Part shown: in pieces, positions 49,401-56,056 of the stretch
Layout of the letters: the number at the start of each line of letters is the position of its first letter
How positions within the stretch are numbered: position 1 is the stretch's first letter
Source: Microbacterium sp. Root180
GTDB lineage: Bacteria > Actinomycetota > Actinomycetes > Actinomycetales > Microbacteriaceae
Direction: 5' to 3'
Length of the DNA: 64,000 nt
Assembly: GCF_001428485.1 (NCBI RefSeq)
Contig: NZ_LMHS01000001.1
Coordinates: forward strand, 124,404 to 188,403
Position numbers and translations under genes: made by a program
The notes under the pieces: model-generated
Databases searched by the model: none
Told to the model about the DNA's origin: nothing
Seen by the model: only the letters and a program-made list of their open reading frames with translations

Positions 49401-50945
49401 CGTCCGTGGCTCGACGACCTGACATCCACGATCGACCTGCGCGACCTGCCGCTGGAGGGCGACCAGCGCATTCCGATCGGCCTCGCCGACATCCCGCAGC
49501 GCCAGCTGCAGGAGGCGGTCTCCTTCCATCCCGACACCGACGGGCACATGCTCGTCTACGGCACGAGCGGCGCGGGCAAGAGCGCCGCGCTGCGCACGAT
49601 CGGGATCGCGGCGGGCGCCCGGCCCGACCTCGGCCGCGTCGCTGTGTACGGCATCGACTTCGGCACGGGCGCGCTGCGCTCGCTCGAGATCATGCCCCAC
49701 GTCGGATCGGTCGTCTCGGGCGACGACGTCGAGCGGGTGCAGCGCCTGCTCCGCACGCTGCGCGGCGTGCTCGACGACCGCGCCAAGCGCTATTCCGAGG
49801 TGAACGCGTCGACGCTCACCGAGTACCGCGAGATCTCGGGGGACACCGCCGAGCCGCGCATCGTCGTGCTTCTCGACGGCTTCGGCGTCTTCAAGCAGGA
49901 CTGGGAGACATCGTCGACGCGCGCCGCGTTCTACGGCATCTTCATGCGCCTCCTCGGCGAGGGCCGCCCGCTCGGCGTCCACGTCGTGGCCACCGCCGAT
50001 CGCTACGGCGCCGTGCCGACGGCCGTGAGCGCCAACGTCACCAAGCGCATCGTGCTGCGGATGTCCGACGAAGGCGCGTACTCGATCCTCGGCGTCGCGA
50101 AGGATGTGCTGAATGAGCGGAGCGTGCCGGGGCGGGCGATCGTCGACGGACTGGAGACCCAGGTCGCGGTGATCGGCGGCACGACGAATGTGGCCGAGCA
50201 GAACGCCGCGGCCGAGGCGTTCGCCGCGGCGCTGCGCGCGTCCGGTGCCGTCGAGGCGAAGAACATCGGCTCACTTCCGACGGAGCTGGATGTCTCCGAG
50301 CTCCCCGCCCGCGTCGGCGACTTCCCGACGCTCGGCATCGGCGACGACACGCTCGGGCCCACCGGCTTCGAGCCGGTCGGCACCTTCGTCGTGGCCGGTC
50401 CTCCGCAGTCGGGGAAGACGACCGCGCTGCGTGGCATCGTGTCCTCGCTCGAGCGCTTCGACCCCGAGGTGGAGCTGTTCCACATCGGCGGCCGGCGGGC
50501 CGCGCTGCGCGGCTTCCGCGCGTGGCGACGCGCGGAGTCGACGATCGAGGACGTTCGCGCCCTGGCGAAGGAGCTGAAGGAGATCGTGACGGACGAGTCC
50601 GTCACGCGCCGCATCGCGATCGTGGTCGAGAACCTCGCCGAGTTCGGGGACACCGATGCGGAGCGCCCGCTGAAGGAGCTCTTCCAGGCGATCAACCGCA
50701 GCGACCACTTCCTGGTCGCCGACGGCGATGTGTCTCAGCTGAGCAGCGGGTACGGTCTCGTCGGCGAGCTCAAGGCCGGTCGCCACGGCATCGCGCTCCG
50801 GCCCGAGACCTACGACGGCGACTCGCTCTTCAAGGTCCCGTTCCCCAAGGTGCAGCGCCACGAGTATCCCGCCGGTCGCGGCATCTTCGTCGAGAACGGG
50901 CAGCTCGTCACGGTGCAGCTGCCGCTGGTCGAGGACGGGGCCTGA
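46458..50945 (+). CDS. FtsK/SpoIIIE-type secretion ATPase (EccC/EssC-like) with FHA domain
   Basis: 1495 residues. Order: N-terminal domain, FHA (about 107-195; VIGRVAP, VSKRHARVE, NSANGLVVDG), two transmembrane helices (about 237-280), coiled coil, then three ATPase modules. Module 1 has GGTTGAGKSE (near 708) and a canonical Walker B VLVIDEFAALA (near 810). Module 2 has YGTSGAGKSA (near 1034) but VVLLDGFG in place of the acidic pair. Module 3 has AGPPQSGKTT (near 1313) but IVVENLAE. Only module 1 looks catalytically complete. It is the motor of type VII secretion; the FHA-first layout is EssC-like. GTG 46458 overlaps the previous stop. Confidence 0.92.
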   Translation: MKLKLGLRRGVGSTVDVLVTADSTATVQDVARALAEGDALAAAGGVNASAVPTLLVASPAGRPVQLDPSASIADAPIGSGFDASIVPAATSGDGAVTAAVMRIHSGPEAGRTVSLPAGTTVIGRVAPAQLLLDDPLVSKRHARVEVDQGIELVDLNSANGLVVDGGLVQRVRVIPGQKITIGATEVSFSLVPRVVTADSLVLERGGALMFNRSPRVEDRYAGREFRHPIIPNEADPRIFPWPMIMAPVLLGFAMFAVTQRPTALLIVAMAPLMMLGNFIGQRTQQGKKLQLEIETFETQLEELEEQLEEEVVVERERRRAEAPATATVYENAMALGPLLWTRRPEHWNFLGLRLGVGGGTSRNTVQEANDQRGIAQYSQQVRQLRDRFSRIDDVPVIELLPSAGAIGIAGPREFAADVIRGLGVQLFGLHAPNEVVTAAIVDPGWTGDMEWMKWLPHTTSPRSPFAEMALADSQSAGTALLNGLEEAILERLSGSATRRGPLSEQQVSMSLGKHVGQQSGGDSEVPGDVSLVLFVTHDAPVDRPRLTQVIERGPDAGVYTVFVAPTVESLPASCRTFIDVTGGLDDAMVGWVRAGDRAQSVAIEGVSREYAEIFAKRLAPVVDSSSVAADSSDLPASVSLLRLIGTDMAAEPQAAIERWRQNNSIIDRSRGPRPRLKRAGTLKAYVGQGSPDAMSLDLRTQGPHALVGGTTGAGKSEFLQAWVLGMAAEYSPDRVTFLFVDYKGGSAFADCVELPHTVGLVTDLSPHLVRRALTSLRAELHHREHLLNRKKAKDLLELEKRQDPETPPALVLVIDEFAALATEVPEFVDGVVDIAQRGRSLGIHLIMATQRPAGVIKDNLRANTNLRVALRMADAADSNDVVGDAVASTFDPSLPGRGIAKTGPGRLVPFQSGYAGGWTAEEPDRAQVRVAELRFGSVTLWEAEGENDSDAHDEDLGPNDQKRLVANLGRAATDAGIPVPRRPWLDDLTSTIDLRDLPLEGDQRIPIGLADIPQRQLQEAVSFHPDTDGHMLVYGTSGAGKSAALRTIGIAAGARPDLGRVAVYGIDFGTGALRSLEIMPHVGSVVSGDDVERVQRLLRTLRGVLDDRAKRYSEVNASTLTEYREISGDTAEPRIVVLLDGFGVFKQDWETSSTRAAFYGIFMRLLGEGRPLGVHVVATADRYGAVPTAVSANVTKRIVLRMSDEGAYSILGVAKDVLNERSVPGRAIVDGLETQVAVIGGTTNVAEQNAAAEAFAAALRASGAVEAKNIGSLPTELDVSELPARVGDFPTLGIGDDTLGPTGFEPVGTFVVAGPPQSGKTTALRGIVSSLERFDPEVELFHIGGRRAALRGFRAWRRAESTIEDVRALAKELKEIVTDESVTRRIAIVVENLAEFGDTDAERPLKELFQAINRSDHFLVADGDVSQLSSGYGLVGELKAGRHGIALRPETYDGDSLFKVPFPKVQRHEYPAGRGIFVENGQLVTVQLPLVEDGA

Positions 50946-50953
50946 TCCGCCCG

Positions 50954-51000
50954 ATGGGGAATCCTCCCCATGTGCATGCGGACGGGGTTGCGCTTACCGT
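50954..51000 (+). promoter_or_regulatory. Small hairpin and internal promoter candidate before the WXG genes
   Basis: ATGGGGA/TCCCCAT (50954-50971) forms a 7-bp stem after the EccC-like stop. TACCGT (50995-51000) lies 44 nt before the WXG100 start. Together they could separate substrate transcription from machine transcription. No clear -35. Confidence 0.4.
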
Positions 51001-51044
51001 GGAGGCAGCCGGGGTGGTCCGGTGTTCCGAGAAGGAGATGGACG

Positions 51045-51216
51045 ATGGCGGATTTCAAGGCTTCGTACGGTGAGATGGAAGCGATGTCGGGCAAGCTCGA
51101 CTCGGGTCGCGAGGAGATCGGCGACATCCTGCGCCGCCTCAACCGACATGGGCGAGTCGCTGCGCAAGATGCAGCAGGCGATCAAGGACACCGACCAGGC
51201 ACTCGCCGGCAACTGA
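51045..51216 (+). pseudogene. WXG100-family gene disrupted by internal deletion and frameshift
   Basis: The ATG at 51045 (after GAAGGAG) opens MADFKASYGEMEAMSGKLDS and continues as a proper amphipathic helix to LRRLN near 51143. The normal C-terminal part (DMGESLRKMQQAIKDTDQALAGN, stop 51214-51216) follows at once but in another frame. Roughly 40 residues, including the central WXG turn, are missing from the usual 95-100, and the reading frame is lost. In the first frame translation would continue to 51575 as arginine-rich nonsense. A true deletion or an assembly error are both possible. Confidence 0.75.
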
Positions 51217-51226
51217 CCCACGTCCA

Positions 51227-51255
51227 GCGCGCGGCGAGGATCCCTCGCCGCGCGC
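51227..51255 (+). terminator. Hairpin between the two WXG genes
   Basis: The arms GCGCGCGGCGAGG (51227-51239) and CCTCGCCGCGCGC (51243-51255) pair perfectly over 13 bp with a 3-nt loop. It could be an attenuator or an mRNA-stabilising structure that sets the ratio of secreted substrates. Confidence 0.6.
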
Positions 51256-51276
51256 CGGCGACAGGAGGAACGCGCC

Positions 51277-51606
51277 ATGGCCGACGTCATGCTCGATCTC
51301 GAACGGCTGCAGGCGACCCGCCAGGGTCTGTCGGCCGCGCTGGCCGAGTTCAAGGAGGCAGCGAAGATCAACGACGGTCTGGAGCGGGCGATCGCCCGCC
51401 CGGACGACCGCTCTGCGCTGCGCGACAAGGCCTCGGACTTCGAGTCGGCGTGGAACGGCAAGCGCGGGACGCTCGAGGAGAACCTCCAGAACATCTACGA
51501 CCAGCTGTCGTCGATCGTCGACGGCTGGGAGGAGTGGGACACCCAGACGGCGGCCGACATCGACGCATCCCGTGACACCAGCACCACGAACGTGAGGGCC
51601 GTCTGA
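51277..51606 (+). CDS. WXG-motif small protein (ESAT-6-like)
   Basis: A 109-residue all-helical protein with a central WNG turn in FESAWNGKRGTL between two long helices (LDLERLQATRQGLSAALAEFKEAA and LEENLQNIYDQLSSIVDGWEEW). This is the helix-turn-helix layout of WXG100 substrates or their partners. AGGAGG precedes the ATG at good distance. The gene after it overlaps by one base (TGATG), so it may be a chaperone-like partner for that product or the partner of the broken WXG100 protein. Confidence 0.82.
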   Translation: MADVMLDLERLQATRQGLSAALAEFKEAAKINDGLERAIARPDDRSALRDKASDFESAWNGKRGTLEENLQNIYDQLSSIVDGWEEWDTQTAADIDASRDTSTTNVRAV

Positions 51607-52895
51607 TGCGGTCGCCGCAGGGTGGGCATGAGCTGCGCCAGCTCGAAGGCAACCCCGAGGACATCTGGACCCGCGGCGACGCGTGGGTCAAGCTCGGACT
51701 GGTGATGGAGAAGACCGCCGAAGAGCTGACCGCGATCGGCGACTCGTCCATCCACAAGAGCAAGGGCACCGACAAGCTGGCCGACATGGCCTCCGAGAGT
51801 GCCGACGACCTGGACTCCGCGGGCGTGCGCTACCGCGAGACCGGCAAGGCGCTGCGCACGTACGCCGACGCGCTCGAGACCGCGCAATCCTGGCTCCGGC
51901 GCAACCTCGATTCGGTCGAGCGCGCGGAGCTCGACTACCAGTCGGCGCGCGATGCCAAGGCGGAGGCGATCAGCAGCCGCGACTCGCTCGACACCACGTG
52001 GCCGTGGGAGGACGACCCCACCGACGCGCAGCGGTCCGCCGCCGATGACGAAGTGGGCTCCGCCACGACCGCGCTCACGACCGCGACGACCACGCGCAAC
52101 GAGCTGTGGACCGAGTTCGACCAGGTCTTCGTGGCCTGGTCGGATGCGTACGACGACGCCGTCGACGACATCCAGCAGGCGATGGACACCGCCGGCAACA
52201 ACGACGGGTTCTGGGAGTTCGTCGACAGCGCGCTCGATGTGATCGGGATCGTGCTGATCGTGCTCAGCGTCATCGCCCTCATCATCGGTGCACCGCTCAC
52301 CGGCCTTCTCGGCCTCGTGATCCTCGGGCTCACCCTCCTCGTTGTGGGCCTCACCCTGCTGAAGTTCGCATTCGGCAAGGCGACGCTCAGCGACGTCGCG
52401 TGGAGCCTCGTGGGACTCCTGCCGTTCGGGATCGGCAAGGTCCTCTCGCGCGGCGCGCCCGTGCTCAGCACCGTCGTGCGCGGCGGGCGGAGCGTCGTGA
52501 CGACCGCCATCCGCTCGGGGCTGCCGAGGCTGAGCCTGCTGCGGCCCACGTCGTGGACGTCGCCCCTGCGATCGCTGGTCGCACCCGTGCGATCCTGGCT
52601 CGCGCTTCCCCGGCCGAGCCTGTTCGTGAACCCGTTCCGCTCGATCGCGATGGGCGGCTCGGAAGGGGTTCAGATCCAGAACTTCCTCACCACGATGCGT
52701 TCGTCGCAGTGGGCGAACAACCCCGGCGTCGCCGAGTTCATCACGAGCACCGCCGGCGCGCTTCCCGGCCGAGGCCAGCAGCTTCTCAACACGGGCCTGT
52801 GGACCACGTTCACCGGAGTGGACGGGCTGGGAGTCGCGGACGCGCAGCCCGACATCCCGCTCCTCGAGGATGTGGAACTACCCTGGGGAAAGTGA
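51606..52895 (+). CDS. Putative T7SS-type substrate with helical N-terminus and membrane segments
   Basis: 429 residues. The first 190 or so are helical (GNPEDIWTRGDAWVKLGLVMEKTAEEL, SAGVRYRETGKALRTYADALETAQSWL), like the N-terminal signal domains of LXG or RHS-type type VII substrates. Two hydrophobic helices follow (about 213-265, IGIVLIVLSVIALIIGA and GLVILGLTLLVVGLTLL), and then a 160-residue C-terminal part with no recognised toxin motif. Context directly after a WXG gene supports a secreted or membrane-inserting effector. Function is inference. Confidence 0.7.
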   Translation: MRSPQGGHELRQLEGNPEDIWTRGDAWVKLGLVMEKTAEELTAIGDSSIHKSKGTDKLADMASESADDLDSAGVRYRETGKALRTYADALETAQSWLRRNLDSVERAELDYQSARDAKAEAISSRDSLDTTWPWEDDPTDAQRSAADDEVGSATTALTTATTTRNELWTEFDQVFVAWSDAYDDAVDDIQQAMDTAGNNDGFWEFVDSALDVIGIVLIVLSVIALIIGAPLTGLLGLVILGLTLLVVGLTLLKFAFGKATLSDVAWSLVGLLPFGIGKVLSRGAPVLSTVVRGGRSVVTTAIRSGLPRLSLLRPTSWTSPLRSLVAPVRSWLALPRPSLFVNPFRSIAMGGSEGVQIQNFLTTMRSSQWANNPGVAEFITSTAGALPGRGQQLLNTGLWTTFTGVDGLGVADAQPDIPLLEDVELPWGK

Positions 52896-53371
52896 CCTCA
52901 CCCAGCGCACACCGCATCGGCCCGCTCGGGATCGTCTTCCTGAGCGCCGTCCTGGTGCAGACCGGGATCCTCGTCGCGTTCCTCGTGGGGGCACTCCTTC
53001 TCTCCGGCGCGCAGGTGACCGCCGAGGGGAACGCGAACTGGGAGCAGGTCGTCCCGTTCCCCGTCTTCCCCGTCCCGGCGTGGCTGCTCACGGCGCTCGC
53101 GTCCGTCGCGCTGCTGGCGGGCGCCGTGTGGGCGCTGACATCGCGCCCGGCTGACGCATCGGTGCTCACCGGGGCCATCGGACCGGCGGTCGCCGGCGCG
53201 TTCGCCTCCGGGTTCTTCCTCTTCGCGTTCGGGGAGGGCGGAGCACTGGCGACCGAGTACCTGCTCCCGCTGGGGATCTCGGCTGCGGCGGTCCTGGTCG
53301 TCTTCGTGGGCTCGGTCGTGCAGGGGGCGCGAGCCGGCCGCGCCGAGCGGATGCCGCAGGCCCGGTCATGA
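52892..53371 (+). CDS. Four-helix membrane protein of unknown function
   Basis: 159 residues from GTG 52892 (GTGA overlap). Four hydrophobic segments (about 12-35, 58-80, 90-112 and 122-142) with short loops. Its position directly after the putative substrate suggests an accessory or immunity-like role. No family was recognised. Confidence 0.72.
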   Translation: MTSPSAHRIGPLGIVFLSAVLVQTGILVAFLVGALLLSGAQVTAEGNANWEQVVPFPVFPVPAWLLTALASVALLAGAVWALTSRPADASVLTGAIGPAVAGAFASGFFLFAFGEGGALATEYLLPLGISAAAVLVVFVGSVVQGARAGRAERMPQARS

Positions 53372-53946
53372 CCGAATCCGCCACCGTGCCGGCGCCCACC
53401 GGCTTCCACATCATGATGCCGCCCGGGTGGGTGCGCTACCTCGTGGACGAGGAGGGCAAGCGCGCGCTCATCACGCAGACGTCCGCGCGCATGCGGGAGC
53501 TCTCGCGCCCTGATCTGGACGCGCAGGCGCGCACGCTCGTCGAGGCGCAGTGGCGCCGGCTGGTGCAGACCGGCGTGACCGCGATCTACCTGCCGACGTC
53601 GTCGGACGAGGTCCTCCCGCCGGCCAGCATCGCCGTGCGTCAGCACGTCGCCAAGCCCGGTGTGGACTTCGACGGATCCGTGCGCGCGACCGCCGGGGCC
53701 GCCGTCGAGGCCTTCGACACCCGCGTCGGACGGATCCTGCGGTGGCGTTCCGAGGCGCAGGGCGCCGGCGACCTGTCGTCCATCCGCACGCGTCAGGTCG
53801 GCTACGCGTTCGCGATGCCCGGCCATGCGCGCCGCGGTCTGGTCTTCGTGGCGGCCATCCCGTTCCCCGACGGGGCGGATCCCGCGATGATCGAGGCGAT
53901 GACCGAGATGTGCGACACGATCATGGAGACGTTCCGGTGGCGATGA
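53368..53946 (+). CDS. Soluble protein of the secretion-like locus, unknown function
   Basis: 192 residues without signal or membrane helix. It begins MTESATVPAPTGFHIMMPPGWVRYLVDEEG, a start resembling small alpha/beta proteins of the LpqN or EspG type, but I cannot assign it. ATGA overlaps link it to the genes on both sides. Confidence 0.7.
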   Translation: MTESATVPAPTGFHIMMPPGWVRYLVDEEGKRALITQTSARMRELSRPDLDAQARTLVEAQWRRLVQTGVTAIYLPTSSDEVLPPASIAVRQHVAKPGVDFDGSVRATAGAAVEAFDTRVGRILRWRSEAQGAGDLSSIRTRQVGYAFAMPGHARRGLVFVAAIPFPDGADPAMIEAMTEMCDTIMETFRWR

Positions 53947-54551
53947 CCCTCGAGTACACGATCGAGCTCGACCACCGGGTCTGGATCCCGGTTCCCCTCG
54001 AGTTCCCGTGGAACGGATATCCCGACCCGGCGGCGTGGGCGTCCGATCTCGCGACGAGCCTCATGACGGGGATCGACGCGCCCGCCGAGGTGCGCGACGC
54101 CCTCGAGTCGAGCGCGCTCGCCATGGCGGCAGTGGAGCCGCCCCTTCCCGGAGCGCTCGAGCGTTTCTGGCATCTTCCCGTCGAAGGCGGGCCCGAGCGT
54201 CTCGTCCACCTCTACGTCACCGAGACGGACGCGCGCGCAGCGGAGGAGCTCGCAGAGCTCGCCCGCGCGGGGGTCGGCGGCTACGTCCAGACCATCACGG
54301 TCCTCGAGGGCACGTCGTTCGATGTCGCGATCCGCGCCGTCGTCCTGACCGAGCTCCCGGACCGCCGCCTGTCGGTGCTGCGCGTCGTCGGCGTCGTCGG
54401 CGGCTACGTGTTCGTCGTCGAGCTCATCGAGGAGCAGACTGCGGTGCTCGAGGAGCTTGAACCCGTCGTCGAGGCGCTGTTCCGCTCCCTCCGCGTGCGC
54501 GTCGGAGGAGACGAGCGTCCCCGCTCGGAGCCGGAAGGGGCGTGGTCGTGA
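53943..54551 (+). CDS. Soluble protein of the secretion-like locus, unknown function
   Basis: 202 residues from ATG 53943 (ATGA overlap; GTG 53937 is an alternative). Alternating strands and helices with no membrane segment and no recognised motif. The order strand-rich N-terminus, RLVHLYVTE, VLRVVGVVGGYVFVVELI suggests a fold similar to the preceding protein, so the two may be distant paralogues. Confidence 0.68.
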   Translation: MTLEYTIELDHRVWIPVPLEFPWNGYPDPAAWASDLATSLMTGIDAPAEVRDALESSALAMAAVEPPLPGALERFWHLPVEGGPERLVHLYVTETDARAAEELAELARAGVGGYVQTITVLEGTSFDVAIRAVVLTELPDRRLSVLRVVGVVGGYVFVVELIEEQTAVLEELEPVVEALFRSLRVRVGGDERPRSEPEGAWS

Positions 54552-54808
54552 TCCTGCGCATCGGCCTCCTCGTGCTCGGCATCCTCCTGTTCGTGTTCCT
54601 CGGGTGGGGCGCGGTGACCACCTGGATCACCGTGTTCACCGAAGGCGCCGGCACGTCCGTCTCGACGTCCGGCCCCGGCAGCGGCAGCGGTGAGAGCCCC
54701 GCGATCGTCGGCGCCATCGTGTTCACGATCTTCGCGCTGCTCGCGGGCGCGGCGGCGGTGGTGGCGGGCTCGTCGCTCACGAAGGGGCGGCGTTCGAGGG
54801 GGAGCTGA
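54548..54808 (+). CDS. Small two-helix membrane protein, last gene of the locus
   Basis: 86 residues from GTG 54548 (GTGA overlap). Two transmembrane helices (about 3-25 and 50-74) separated by a Gly/Ser-rich loop (STSGPGSGSGES). The C-terminus is basic. Function unknown. Confidence 0.7.
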   Translation: MILRIGLLVLGILLFVFLGWGAVTTWITVFTEGAGTSVSTSGPGSGSGESPAIVGAIVFTIFALLAGAAAVVAGSSLTKGRRSRGS

Positions 54809-54861
54809 GACGCGCCGGCGCATGGCGACGTCGAGACGCGCTGTGCATGAGCTGTGCGCGT

Positions 54862-54891
54862 TTGACCGACCCCCGGCATCCCGCGTATCAT
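54862..54891 (+). promoter_or_regulatory. str operon promoter
   Basis: TTGACC (54862-54867) and TATCAT (54886-54891) with an 18-bp spacer, about 250 nt upstream of rpsL. Confidence 0.7.
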
Positions 54892-55138
54892 TGATCGGGT
54901 GTGCGCCCACGCGCGCCATCCGCTGTGCCCCGGCGCGGCGGACGGATCGCGAGGCGCCGCATCTCAGGGAAGGGCCTGCGAACAGGCCACCCCCACGGCA
55001 TATCCACCAACAAATGCTCGGCATCATCATGCCGTGCCGGTGGATGAATGTGAGCCCGCCGCGTCACGAATCGCAAGATCCGGATGCTGCGGGGGAGACA
55101 CGAACGCTGTCACCGTGCAGCGCAACATAGGAGAGAAC
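54892..55138 (+). other. rpsL leader
   Basis: About 245 nt of untranslated leader between the promoter and the rpsL GTG. It ends in AGGAGAGAAC. With the 50 bp before the promoter it makes a 330-bp gene-free stretch. No known leader element was recognised. Confidence 0.5.
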
Positions 55139-55507
55139 GTGCCAACCATTCAGCAGTTGGTTCGCAAGGGTCGCTCGCCCAAGGTCTCGAAGACCAAGGC
55201 GCCGGCGCTCAAGGCGAACCCGCAGCAGGCGGGTGTCTGCACCCGTGTGTACACCACCACCCCGAAGAAGCCGAACTCGGCGATGCGCAAGGTCGCCCGT
55301 GTCAAGCTCCGCAACGGCACCGAGGTCACCGCCTACATCCCCGGCGAGGGCCACAACCTGCAGGAGCACTCGCTCGTGCTCGTCCGCGGTGGTCGTGTGA
55401 AGGACCTCCCCGGTGTCCGCTACAAGATCGTCCGCGGCGCGCTCGACACGCAGGCCGTCAAGAACCGTAAGCAGGCTCGCAGCCGCTACGGCGCGAAGAA
55501 GGGTTGA
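55139..55507 (+). CDS. rpsL: Ribosomal protein S12
   Basis: 122 residues, GTG start at 55139 after GGAGAG; begins [11 protein letters not shown]. The streptomycin-related lysines in [10 protein letters not shown] and [13 protein letters not shown] are wild type. First gene of the str operon, 5 bp before rpsG. Confidence 0.98.
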   Translation: MPTIQQLVRKGRSPKVSKTKAPALKANPQQAGVCTRVYTTTPKKPNSAMRKVARVKLRNGTEVTAYIPGEGHNLQEHSLVLVRGGRVKDLPGVRYKIVRGALDTQAVKNRKQARSRYGAKKG

Positions 55508-55512
55508 GTTAG

Positions 55513-55983
55513 ATGCCTCGCAAGGGACCCGCCCCGAAGCGCCCCGTCGTCAACGACCCGGTCTACGGCGCTCCGATCGTCAGCCAGCTGGTGAACAAGA
55601 TCCTCGTCGACGGCAAGAAGTCGCTCGCCGAGTCGATCGTCTACACGGCGCTCAAGGGCGTCGAGGCCAAGAACGGCCAGGACGCTGTCGCCACGCTCAA
55701 GAAGGCCCTCGACAACGTGCGCCCGACCCTCGAGGTCAAGTCGCGCCGCGTCGGTGGCTCGACCTACCAGGTGCCGGTCGAGGTCAAGCCTCACCGCGCC
55801 AACACGCTCGCCCTCCGCTGGCTCGTCAGCTACGCCAAGGGCCGTCGTGAGAAGACGATGACCGAGCGCCTCCAGAACGAGATCCTGGATGCCTCGAACG
55901 GCCTGGGTGCCGCGGTCAAGCGCCGCGAAGACACCCACAAGATGGCCGAGTCGAACCGCGCCTTCGCTCACTACCGCTGGTAA
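55513..55983 (+). CDS. rpsG: Ribosomal protein S7
   Basis: A 156-residue S7 protein beginning [19 protein letters not shown], with the [14 protein letters not shown] and AFAHYRW features. It nucleates the 30S head on 16S rRNA. Located 5 bp after rpsL and 73 bp before fusA. Confidence 0.98.
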   Translation: MPRKGPAPKRPVVNDPVYGAPIVSQLVNKILVDGKKSLAESIVYTALKGVEAKNGQDAVATLKKALDNVRPTLEVKSRRVGGSTYQVPVEVKPHRANTLALRWLVSYAKGRREKTMTERLQNEILDASNGLGAAVKRREDTHKMAESNRAFAHYRW

Positions 55984-56056
55984 CCAGCTCGGCGGCGGCT
56001 CCGCCCTGCGGAGCCGACGAACGATCGACTGGATTCCGAAAAGTAAGGAAGACCCC

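Noticed and set aside
45678..49982. A 1434-codon minus-strand frame opposite the RDD and EccC-like genes
   Set aside because: Same shadow effect; the plus-strand frames have FHA and P-loop motifs.
51045..51575. Reading the broken WXG100 gene as a 176-residue protein
   Set aside because: After LRRLN the sequence becomes arginine-rich and overlaps the next gene, while the true WXG100 C-terminus is found in another frame.
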